The notes beneath the pieces were generated by a model. It did not search any database. It had not been told where the DNA came from and saw nothing but the letters and a program-made list of their open reading frames with translations. This document shows, piece after piece, positions 45,859 through 56,735 of a DNA stretch of 64,000 nt. The position numbers and the translations under genes were made by a program. Every line of letters starts with the position of its first letter. The first letter of the stretch is position 1. Source of the stretch: Marasmius tenuissimus (Eukaryota; Basidiomycota; Agaricomycetes; Agaricales; Marasmiaceae); NCBI GenBank assembly GCA_029532415.1, contig JAQOTA010000008.1, positions 62,001-126,000 of the forward strand. Reading direction: 5' to 3'.

Positions 45859-46639
45859 TTAGAGGTCAAGGTTGATGCCGAGGCCGAGGTTAATGCCGAG
45901 GCCAAGGCAGGTGAGCAGTTGGATGCCAAACCGAACACCAAGGGTAGCGAGGTCCTTGATCTCAGCAGCGACGGCGAGTTTGGCTGCGAGATCGAGACCG
46001 AGACTAATGCAGAGTTGGACACAGACCTGGATCAAGGCATTGAGGCCGAGGCTGAGGGAAATGAAGATCTTAATGACAGCGGCAAGCTGGAGCTGTACGA
46101 CGAGTTTGAGGGTGGCTTGAATACAAGTGACGATCAACTGGAGGGAGATCATTAAATTAGGGGACAATGGAAAAGAAGGACGAAACTCTTACAGCAACCA
46201 CTTCGAGGAGAGGTTTGGCCACAACGTCAACAGTGGCTCCTACACCTAGGGCGACGCCGATGTCAACCTTTTCGTCAATCAAGGCCTGAATTTCGAGAGT
46301 AGTCTTGGCGATGACATCAATACACTCCTCAACAATAGGTCCCACGGTGGCAGAATCCACAACAGCCAAGGCCCCTTTCAGAAAAAAAAAGAAATTAGCA
46401 CTTGTAGGCAATGAGAATTATGGAAAGTACCCACCAATCTTGGCAACAAGGGGCTCGAGATCAGTCTTGCACTTCGTGATGGTTTCGGGAACGGGGGTGA
46501 TAGAACCACATCCTGTGGTGCAACCGGAGTTGCCGCCTTGATGGTAAACATCTGTGGGGGGAGTGTTCGCTGGGGCGGCCGAGGTGAAGGTGGCCAGAGC
46601 GGCAACAAAGAAGAGAGAGATGGTACGGAAGGAAGGCAT
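45859..46639 (-). CDS. Small, probably secreted hydrophobic protein
   Basis: Three exons on the minus strand, 46435-46639, 46193-46374 and 45859-46137, with introns of 60 and 55 nt, give 221 residues ending in TAA. The start ATG opens a clear signal peptide (MPSFRTISLFFVAALATF, cleavage likely after TSAA). Mature residues 20-50 hold a Cys-rich turn (SGCTTGCGS). The remainder is an almost unbroken series of Leu/Ile/Val/Ala-rich amphipathic helices with spaced Cys, and a C terminus of alternating Gly/Leu (LGLGINLGLGINLDL). No enzyme motif is present. Expanded families of such secreted or membrane-associated proteins occur in plant-associated basidiomycetes; a role at the cell surface or toward a host is only a guess. 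It stands alone, divergent from G2. Confidence 0.8.
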
Positions 46640-47659
46640 TGTTGCACAGAGAGTGTAGGAGTTGAGAGGAGGTTGCAGAAGTAGCGACTCGAAGTAACCA
46701 GAAGGCTGAGGAATCCTGGCTCTTGGGTGGTATCTTTTATACTCCAAACTCCGGCTGAGGAATAAAAATATTCTTCCTCAGTTTGTATGGTTTTCGTGAG
46801 TCTGACCCGGGTCACGGAGATGAGTATCGCGAGTTCAATTCTGAAGCGCGAAACTGGCAGGTCGGTTCCGCGATTTTTTCGTGTACAAAGGAAAGGTGTG
46901 CACAACCCTGTCTTGTTCCACTGAAAATTAGAAAGGATTATTCGCATCGGCTCTTGGCCGTCATAGAATCCAATCGTAACGGTGTATGTCTCGCTTGGAA
47001 GATTATTGAGCACTGCATAGTGAGAAATGCCGATTCCATGAAGTGATATATGCGATGTTTGAACAGAGCGTTGAGCTAAGAATAGGCCACCTTGTGTTGG
47101 TGCTCTCAATCTGCTGCGTCGAGTTGTATCAAGCCCTCTATGCTATGGTCTGACCACAGCTTACCGACTGATCCTGCGCCGTGTCCTCGGTCAACGGACA
47201 TAATCCACCGAGAGCACTGTTAGCAAGGGTTGGATAGGACGTCAAGTTTTTCTGACGCCACCCGTCGTGTCCGTTCCATTCATGCAGACGAGCGCTCCGA
47301 GAGAGCTAACCACATCCGTCATCAGTCCTGACGTACTGTCGATCCACCTGTCATTCCGAAGTGGCTCGACATTGAATGGCTTGGGAGCGCCACAAGTGTC
47401 GCGAGACTCCAGCAACTTTGGCAACGGTAGCAAGCAAGGGACATATTATGGGAGAAACATGAGCTACGGTCGAGAGTGCTTCAAACAGATTTTTGATTAG
47501 TCCTATTATTCCTTCGATGAGGTTTACATTCGTTTTCACGAGGGTTAAGAGGACGCTTATAAGAAAGCGCATCATCCCTGAGTGCACGAGTGGCACGAGG
47601 ACGGGGTTAGCAAGAATCTTTGGACGGATAGGGTCGGTCGGCTCTGTGTTACACACCCC
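46640..47659. other. No supported gene
   Basis: A minus-strand frame at 47351-47590 (LISVLLTLVKTNVNLIEGI) is hydrophobic and might be a fragment of a gene like the one at 45859-46639. It lacks a start, a signal peptide and aligned splice sites. The first 150 bases should hold the promoter of the secreted-protein gene; TCTTTTATACTCC on the minus strand, just upstream of that gene (about 46735), contains a TATA-like word. Confidence 0.4.
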
Positions 47660-50600
47660 GAGAATATAGGTGTTGGACCGATATTTGAGACGAGGGAAGG
47701 CGCTACATATCACTGACGAACGAGCCGATTGGTAACCTAATGGAGTTCGTACATGATGTACAAGTGATTCACAGAAGTGAAATAGTTCGACATATATATT
47801 ATTCTCTCGTATTGACCGATTGCGGTTGTCCATGTTTATTCCTCTGTCCGACGAGCAAAACAAATTCAAATCACCTCATGGGCCAAGGTCATAGAGGAGC
47901 TCTCGAAATTCCATACGTTCCTTGTCGGTATCTGGCGAAATGAAGATAGGCACATGGTACAATCCACACCTTATCGCACCACCATTCCTAAGTTTCGACT
48001 CCTTGGCTGAGAAGATACACGAGCCTCCATAAGGAGCTCCTAAACTGAAAGCAAAGACGGTCGTTGCTAAGGTGAATTATGAGTAGAGTAGAACACCAAA
48101 ACACGCCTTCAGCATTGTGGACGGGGCCTTAGAAGATTGTATCAGCATACACGTTTACCGTGGCGCTCTCACCTAGCTTGACAAGAGCAATGGTGAGCAA
48201 AGCCAGGTCTATGTTGATCCAACCTGAAGCCTTGGTTAAAACCACATCTGCAGGTGTGGCTACGACAGATACGAACACAGATATGAGCCATAAAAATGGG
48301 AATCTAGCCTTCAAGTGCGGTTCTAGTGACACCCAACAGGAATACCACAAGAAAGAAACGACCGTCGTAGAGCCAAAAGGCTCCCAGCCTTGAACAGATT
48401 TGCTCGGAGAGTAGTCTTGGCTATTGAAAGGCTCATGATCTCGCATGGTCGAGCAAGAAGTCGCATTGGGACGGAATGAACCCAATTCAGGAGGGAGTTC
48501 AAAAAAGGCGATGTTCGGTTCGCATGTTGGGAGGTCCGTCTCTGTTCGTGTTGTCGCTGCTGTGTTTGACGCGCTGAATGATTGTCTCAGGCCTCAAAGG
48601 CTCTGGAACACTAGGTTTGTGCCGCGACCAGGATCTCACTGTCGCTGTTTTCTTGTATTAACCGTAGTGAAGTTGTACCCTGCATGGTTAGTGGGGATCT
48701 GTAACCGCCAAAAATAGACGTGAGCCTCAAAAGGCAACAATACTTGAACGAAACAATGCTCACCGAGGTAGCTTATGACATTCTTTCCCCCCAGCACCAG
48801 ACCCAGCACCAACATCGTTTTGTCTCTCGTCGTAACAGCCAGGGGGATGGCCCCCGCATGGGCACTAACTTCTCCAAATCATGGCTTGTGAGGCCATACA
48901 GCTGACCATCCTTCTTTTTTTGCAGTTAGAATGACCGAATATGCGCGTCAGCCCTGGGGGAAAATGGAAAGTCAACAGAATTAGCCTCACCCAGCAAACC
49001 TCGCATATTGTTTCCTTGATACCGGCCTCCATACTAATCTTGACTCCACCGATACAAAACATCATATAACTCGCCGTGATACATCGAGAGAATCTGTGAG
49101 CAACGGCGACCAAGTAGCAAGCCGCCGCTACGCAGGTGCTCAGCCTCGGTGACTGAACTTTTGGTACCTGGTAGAAGACCATTCACCGAGGTACTATGTA
49201 TTCAAGTTCGTTGCCACTGGCCCAAGCAATGAAACCGGAGATGATATATAAGGAAATGGGAACCAACTTTAGAAATATGCCGTCGCTCCGGGGGCACCTT
49301 AGTACGCGAGAGCACTACAAGATCCCGGCAAGCCGTAACGTTCTTCTCTTCTCTGATGGACTCTGAGCCGTCTAAAAGCCTACATGGTAAACGGGTCGGT
49401 ACTAAACCGAGGAAACGAGCGCCGCTCTGAGCTCACCGTCGGCACTTGACCCTCCTTAGTGTTGTCCGCTATCCAAATCCTTCGTTCTCCGTGCTTCCCC
49501 CATAGTAAATTTCACAAGCATACGGCAGGGAAGATTCTTCGTAGGATCGCCGGTGTGGGCCATCTTGGCAATAAACAGACAGCATCAGAAGCTCTGATAA
49601 ACAACGTGCACAGAGTAACCCTCGCGCACAGGCAGTCTTAAGCTGGTATCTACTTTCACACACAAATTCCAGCTGCCAGCATCGAGGAAGCGATGTGGGC
49701 TTGAAGTCAGTCCATGTTGTATTCACCAGGAAGCCTGGACACAATCGACTCCGATGGTTTGATCGAGTCTGGGTTCACGTGAAAACGTGAGATAATATCT
49801 GGTGCACACGGACATGGGTCTGAATAGTCCAGATATTACACGATCAATAATAGCATATAAATGGATCAGTGCAACGTACTGCATACGACGTGTCCTGCAG
49901 AAACTGAAGCCTGAACAGTTTTTCTGTACCACGCATGCGAGATATGACTGGAGCGCGGAAGAAAGCCAGGTCATGAGAAGGTGCTATAGGTTAGTCGAGC
50001 ACGACGACCCCTCGGTGATGTGTTTTTTAAGTATCTTTTCAACGCCAAAGCAGATCAGCGAGTGAAAGAGCAGGAGGACACAGACATGCTACTCACCTAA
50101 GCCTGACTCGTCCTCCTTCCCAAAAGCGGAAACCTCCTCATTACCCATAACGCGCCAACTGCCTATTGAGCTCAGAGGGTAGACAGGTAAGCAGTAATGG
50201 CGGCAGTGGCGCTTGGAAATTATTTGCTTCATTTTCTGTGGGCCATCAAGTGTAGGGTCTGATGCTGGCTTCGAGTAAATCTAAGCGGTAAGGACAATGA
50301 CTTTCAGACAATCAGAGAACAGACAAGCACAACGCACCGAGTTAGACGAGACGTCGAGCTTCACGAGTTCTTAATGGCTTTGACGCATCTACTTGTTAGC
50401 GTCTACAGCTAGCTAGCACCAATTTTTTATCTGATGTCGATAAGCCTACGCTTCCTCGTCAAATTTTCCTGAGGCGTAGTAGCGGCGACGTTGAGTATAC
50501 TTTGATCTGATCCGGAAAAAACTCACGAGTTGAATTTTTATTGCATTTCCCTAACAGGTACGGCAAATTTTTGAGTGTTCGCATAGACTGAAGGAGATTT

Positions 50601-50690
50601 TGAACTTATGAAGATATGGTGATGGTTCGGAACAAGGTCAATATGATTACGGGATCGATGTTGAAGGCTTTTGACTCGTTCCCAAGCGTC
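47660..50690 (+). repeat. Dispersed unit R, uninterrupted copy
   Basis: About 3 kb that aligns in order with 17395-17900, 28104-30130 and 37890-38200, i.e. the copy split by T1 and M, and with the pieces at 7576-8205 and 10000-11400. No frame is conserved among copies, so it is not an intact gene. It may be a long-dead element or duplicated intergenic DNA. It provides the empty site for both transposon insertions. Confidence 0.7.
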
Positions 50691-51233
50691 ACCAGTATAT
50701 CGATTTCCATGAGCATTGGACCTTCTATTCAAGGAAAAACTACCTAAATTTGTCTGCTTTCATTGCCGGGGCCTGTCTGTCCACACTCCGACTCTGAACT
50801 CACGGCAACACCTTGGATTACTGTGAATGGTCACCTATGGCATAGCCCTCTACATGTCCTATCCGTTCAATCCCGAGATAACTTTGCTTGTATTTGACGG
50901 GCGAGAGATCAACTATACCCCAACCCATGGGCCGGTCTGGCAGATGTACATGCATGATAAACTTACAACGGGCACAGATATAAGTCCTGTATACGGAATA
51001 CTGAGACTCGGAGCGTTGAACGAGATGTAACGAATATCCCTCCCAGATTGTCAAAACTCACGCTGTGTCTCGTGTCAAAGAGACGACTTCACTGAGCGGC
51101 CGTGGGCTCATGAATGACCCAAACTTTAGCAGTATTGCGACGAACTAGACAGTAGTTGCAGGTCACACTTGTCAACAGTCTCGCCTTCTACCTCCAACTT
51201 TTCGTGCCGCACCATCTATCCAGCTCTTCGGAT
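50691..51233. other. No supported gene
   Basis: A 67-codon plus frame at 50827-51030 (ITLLVFDGREINY) is the only tidy frame. It has no splice partner or paralogue and may be chance. Confidence 0.4.
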
Positions 51234-51868
51234 TCAACTACTCCACGGCCACCTTCCCTTCAAAATCGGGGCAAAATCCTTGAGGCTCCTTAGGCCCTCT
51301 ACCTTAAGTTTTCACCCTCAAGTATGCCGCTCAAGTAGTAGATCTCAAAATCAGATTCAACTTGAGTATCACCTTGACAAATATCTGAAGGAATGACTTG
51401 AGGAAATCTTGAGAATGACTTGAGCAGAAAACTTGAGATTCACTCTGTACTAATGTAGGTAGGGAACTTGAGCGAAAATTGAGTAGGGAATAATAGCCTT
51501 GAGAGAAGAAGTCAGACTTGAGTACATAAAGTATGGACTTGAGCAAAGAGGAAAATGGACTTGAGTGAAGGAAAATGTGGACTTGAGCAAATGATAAGGA
51601 GACTCGAGAGTATAAACATGAGTAAAGGAAAGTATAAATTTGACCAATGAATTGCCACAAAGTGGGTGCATTGACTTTTTATCCTCAGAGTCCCTTCCAA
51701 CTTGGCATCCCAGAGCTTTGTATACACCTGAAGATGGAGTGCTTAGGGTTCATGAGGACAGAAGTCATTTGTTGCTGTGAGTCTTTTTTTTGTCTTGATT
51801 CTCGTTTGTTTCTGAAACTTGGACAGGTGGGACGGAACATGATGAATGGTTTGGGTTAAATGAATGCC
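51234..51868 (-). repeat. Dispersed repeat, inverted mate of 6939-7563
   Basis: Reverse complement of the CTCAAGT-rich repeat near the left end, with one diverged stretch (51345-51400). The near identity over 0.6 kb against heavily decayed surroundings points to recent movement or gene conversion. Confidence 0.85.
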
Positions 51869-53659
51869 TATTGATATAGTGGCAGCTCTAACACAATGTA
51901 TAATTTTGAAGCACCATAATGTATAAACCAGCCCTCTCCTCCACTCTGTATCTCACTGAAATGTAGCCTAGAAAGGAAGAAATAAGCAACAACGCAGGAT
52001 ACGCACTTGCTGCCGAGTCACCTACTGGTACGTGTTCCCTCTCTGTCTGTCTGGTTCAGCTACTTACAACCTCTCCACAGTCAACGAATATGTCGTCCTG
52101 GCCAGAAACCGGCCCAGCCCAAGGTTAGCACTTGACTTCATAAGCCCTGCACGTTGTACAGTGCTCACATCAAACAATGGCAGCCCTCACTATGCAGTGT
52201 ACTCGCCGCTCCTATGTATTCACACAACAAATACAATATATATTTCGTTCTACCCTTTCATGTGTGTTTGCCCAACCTGACTTGAGACAAACCTTGAAGC
52301 ATTGTTGAGCGCGGCTTGAGTGAAGTTGAGTCAGCTTGTTTACTCCCTCAAGGTCAACGTTGAGGTACCCTTCACAGTTTGAGTTACCTCATCTACTCCC
52401 TCAACATTGACCTTGAGCCACCTCGTTCACTCCCTTAAGTTTGACTCACTCGCTCCCTCAAGTTCGACTCAACTGCGTTGCTCAAGGTTTTCTCAAGTAC
52501 AGCTGTCAGCGCGTTGTAATAAGGTAAGTACGAGGTAAGGAGAAAACTCAAGTATTTTGCCCGGTTTTTGAGGAAACCTCACCTCAATTTCCGATTCAAG
52601 ATATAAAAGATCAGGTATAGTACGCAGATCCATCGAAGATCTGCTGAGGAGTGAGTCCTTTCAACACCTCTGAGTAGGCATTTGGGAGATGCTGATGATA
52701 GTTGATCCTGAAGTGTTCAGGCGGCTTTTGAGCCGCTCCTGTGTCATGGTTCACGAGGTTAGAATGAGATGGGCAGAAGGAGGTTACGGTACCCGGTAGG
52801 TGTGAGGTTGAGTTCCGTAAAAAGGTAGTTGTTGAAAGCAGCAAAGTTGTCCGTTTCAACTCCGCAGTCCATAGGAGAAAAGGCCCTATACTAACCAAGA
52901 GAACTATCCCAGACTCAGTACGCCACATAGTCAAGTTATACTCCTTCCACCCCGCCTATGGCGAGCTTTCCCGCATCCAGAACGGATTCGGTCTAGCTGA
53001 GCAAACCGAGGTGTCGCCCTCGATGCGCATACCGAAACCGAGGATTCCATGAGAAAGTAAGGTAAAAGAGTTGAGGTGCTAGGTATTTTGACGATGCTCA
53101 TGGTAGTACCGTCCGTGGAATTTCGAGCGGCTTTCGGTGTCTAAATACACGGAGAACGGATAAACATGGCATACTGAGGTGAGAAAAGACACCAAACACA
53201 CCATTCAACCGTTACGTCCCTCGCTCTTGAACACGAGAAAGGGATCCAAAGGATGCCTTCCAACCGTTCACTCGAGCTTCTACTCTAAGTCATCCATTAA
53301 ACTGCTGAGTATTCCCAATCAAGTTCTGAACATCCAGGGTCTGAAATGCATACAGGGATGGTTTTAAGCGTGTATCTTCTAATTGAACGTTTGGGTGGAC
53401 GTACCCTGTAGCATTCAATGACACCCCTCACGAAATTTGTGATGTTTTATCTCGTGGGATTTGACCTTTCGACCTTCAGGATCGGGTATAAACGGCCAAA
53501 AGGGAGATCCCTTCGACTTGACACTCACCGATTCTTGGAAACACCAAACCAAAGTCAGAAAGTAATCAAGAAAAATGACATGGTGGCGGCAGGAAGGAAG
53601 CGCGGAGTTTTGAGCCCAGACTCAGAAATTTTGCCTGCCGCCAATATCCGTGAGTCCTC
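51869..53659. other. CTCAAG-rich spacer, no supported gene
   Basis: 52290-52560 is dense in CTCAAG/CTTGAG and CTCAA words (CTCCCTCAAGGTC, CCCTCAAGTTCGACTCAA), like the mobile repeat next to it but not alignable to it. A plus-strand frame at 53418-53768 overlaps the start of the G3 upstream flank and shows no domain. The rest shows nothing. Confidence 0.5.
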
Positions 53660-54517
53660 CCCCGTTTCTTTTCAGTCATCATACATGAATGGATTGATCT
53701 TCCGGGTAATTTGGACTGGAAGGAAATTTGTCACAGGGTTCCCAGTCTCATCCCGAGATGAACGGTAAGAGCGGGGTTCTGGCCCTCTAGCGTTTAGTTT
53801 GACGCCCTGTGTCCCAAATCATGGCTGATAGGATACCGCTCTCACCGCCTTCATATGGTTCTTCGAGATAGAGTATGGCAGTATTATGATCATGTATCAG
53901 GTCCGGTGTGATCAACAGGGAGCAGTAGGTTCTCATCTTTGGAAGGTGCCTTTTCTTCTTCTGATTCAAGGCCCCACCTCTGATGGACACCTTCTATCAG
54001 AATTTATGGCATTTTTTTGAGGTGGTACACCGCTCATATCATATGGGAACCATTAGACGCTCATTCAACCCGGTGTAACAGTATATCGCTCTTACAGAGG
54101 TACAAGACATGGAGAACCCAAAACTGCAGTAGGTACTAGACGATGATACAAGCACATCAGGATCTCCCTCATCATGATTCCACAGGTAGTGCTTGGAATC
54201 TCTCAACTATAGTCTCTCCCCCTGCGCGACAAGGCAGTGTACCATGCGTGAGATTCATCACGACAGCAAGAACACCACGGTTGCCAGAGTCATGAACTCT
54301 CCTGCTATCAGTCATGAGTCTGTTTGAAGGCACTGTTTTGATGAACTCAAGTGGGACAAACACAGCAATGGGTAGCATGTTTGTAGAATCTCAACCACAA
54401 GGCCAGCTGGGTTCACATAAAGTTCGATGGTTGTTGTTTGTTGGTCTTCTCCCTGCCATCGAATTCACGGGGGTTTTCCTACCTTTCTTTTCTTTCGGTT
54501 TCTTTCGCTCTAGTAGA
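53660..54517 (+). repeat. Duplicated upstream flank of G3
   Basis: Counterpart of 14050-14919 ahead of G1, with the same order of blocks up to the start codon context CTAGTAGAATGG. Confidence 0.75.
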
Positions 54518-56406
54518 ATGGCTGGTAGCAGGTTATTCACAAACGCAAATAATTTTCAAATCGGTAACGGTGCCACTTTTCAAATTGCAGGAAGGGACCA
54601 GATCACAAATGTGTATAATGACTCGGGAAGGGAGACTCAGTGGGTCAACTTGGTGTGTACACCTGCTATGTAACATCCGGTCGGGTTCAAAATCTAAACA
54701 TCCAGTCTAGAACAGAGATATGTATCGAAGAATCCCCATAGGGGATATCATTGTACGGAGAAATGTGTCTTTGACCATCCTGAATGTCACTGTAGACACT
54801 CAAAACCGAGTATCAACCTCTGGGGCATCACACGGACTGGAGGAGCTTGAAGTGGTAAAAGTCAGAAAGACGACCCAACACGTTGGATTGCTGGGACTTC
54901 CAGGGGGCTTTACTGCCGTGAAGCTTGAGACGGTGGAGAAAGATCAGGCCGAGGAGATGGGCATTGTGAGTATAATACAAGGGGTCTGATGTAAAGGATA
55001 AGAATACGAGTTCCCATAGATAATCGAGCGGCTGTGTCGGGAAATGTCATCACACCGGTACCTCAAGCTCCTTCTGACCGAGGCACCACTGATTAAACTC
55101 TTACCAGGTCACCACTAGTCATGCAGCTAGTTGGCTTTGGCTGGTCGGAGCGACCGACATTGATATTCCATGACGGTACAATCTCTGCTCAGTGAGGCTC
55201 GGTCACGTAGTTGATGGTGAATGTTATAGAACTTGCAAACGGTTGCGAATACGTCGACAAGATCATAGCTGGAGGAAATGCGGTTGTATACTACTACCTT
55301 TGGTATACACAGGCATGTCTGGCTTTTCAATGTCTTGCATTGGCTTATAGTGTTTTTAGATGGCCTCATTTTGCGATATTTCTGGTGAGTAGGTTATTTT
55401 TAGAGCCAACTACCTATTACAGTAATTCCTGTAAATAATGAGACTCGCAAAAAAAGTTTCAAAGAAAAAACCACGAAAGAACGAATTCCCAAAAAGGAGA
55501 ACCAACCTCGACCCCTATCCCGACGCCGGAGGCGGCTTCCCGGATCTCACGTTGTCGCTAGCACTGGTATGTGAGATACCACATCCCGGATGAGCCCTGC
55601 CATGGGCCCCGAGGTGTCACGTACATCGTAGACTGTGTGCGCTCATCTCAATGAAATGGCGTCGGTACAATATCCATATATCGAACAAAACATTGAAGAG
55701 AGGATCCAGATGAAGGGAGGAGGAAGAACAGGGATGGAGCGGCGTCTACTGGCAATGGCGTCACTGATCGGTGTAGAAGCAGTGAGCCCCTATCAATCAC
55801 CCGTTTGGGACGGGACTTCCGTTCTTTTTTATTCGAAACTTTTTTTGTGAGTCTCATTATTTACAGGAAACACTGTAATAGCACAGCAGGTGTCGTCAAA
55901 GGAGATGTTTTGGACGTTTAACCCCAGAACCCACGCTTGGCAGTACGACCTGCCTTCTGTTTCATTTTCACCACCGAGCAAGAACATCTCTCTCAGCCCA
56001 CACATCCACTCCCCAACCCCACTTTGCCAAGACACTCATCCACAACTCGATGCCGACGAAATTGTCTCCTGCTTCGAAGAGCAATTTGGCGGCTTCTTTC
56101 ATCTGATTGCGTCAATGGGGCAGACATTGCATGTCAAAGACCTGTCGGACTTTGCACGACCCAGTTATTTGACCTTTGGGGCCATCGTCAATCGCAACAA
56201 ACCCGAAATTCTTGCCCACTTCCCTTCCACTCCTCCCAAGTGGTTTTGTGTGAATCATAGCAGCGATGTCGAGGCCAGCTACTCTACCTCTGGTATGTCT
56301 ATTCATACATTCCATCCTCCTTTGTGCTGAGTTGTCCAGTCCCTTGGCGTGTTGATCTCTCATTCCAAAACACCGACTGTAATCGAGTACGCCTTGACTT
56401 CTCTCT
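54518..56406 (+). pseudogene. Paralogue G3, truncated pseudogene
   Basis: The first exons match G2 in phase (54518 ATG; block RRIPIGDIIV; introns of similar length). The fifth intron starts with GC rather than GT (CAG|GCATGT). Exon 6 is shortened to 25 nt, which shifts the frame. The next intron carries a 446-bp MITE. Exon 7 (55888 onward, FWTFNPRTHAWQYD) and the start of exon 8 are still readable. Homology to G1 and G2 stops at about 56406, where copia B begins, so the last third is displaced out of the window. It is not expected to give a functional protein. Confidence 0.88.
55430..55875. mobile_element. MITE, 446 bp, TA target duplication
   Basis: The ends are inverted repeats of about 40 bp: the left begins CAGTAATTCCTGTAAATAAT and the right, reversed, begins CAGTGTTTCCTGTAAATAAT. 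It is flanked by TA (55428-55429, 55876-55877). The empty sites at the same intron position in G1 (CTATTAATAGCAC) and G2 confirm the insertion. The CAGT ends and TA duplication fit a Tc1/mariner-type (pogo/Fot-like) transposase in trans. No coding capacity. Confidence 0.92.
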
Positions 56407-56421
56407 AGTCGCGAGTAACGG

Positions 56422-56735
56422 TGAAGAGTATTGAGTTTTACCAGAAGAGCGGAGTTGACGAGTAGTGAAAGAGGAAATAGAATGAATATTATACAGGATG
56501 AGAGAGAGAGCTTATATACTGTAGAGTGAACTACGGAGTCCAGATATCTAATCTGTAAGTACATATGACGAAATAGAGATAGAGGCATAGGGCATAGTAA
56601 ATGAGTAGGTAAGATCGTAAAAGTGGAGATTAACTACTGTGCATGACATAGTACAGATCGGAGGTCAAGGGTTGTATAGTACAATAGGTCCTAGGGTTAG
56701 TGAGGTCATAAGGCGTGTATATAGTGTGTAATTCA
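56422..56735 (-). repeat. Copia B 3' LTR (about 314 bp)
   Basis: The right boundary is set by the polypurine tract, and the inverted ends TGAA...TTCA suggest 56422-56735. The left boundary is provisional because the partner LTR is outside the window; 15 bases (56407-56421) between the G3 homology and TGAA are unexplained. Confidence 0.6.

Noticed and set aside
55648..55857. Frames of about 70 codons in the G3 intron
   Set aside because: They fall wholly inside the 446-bp MITE.
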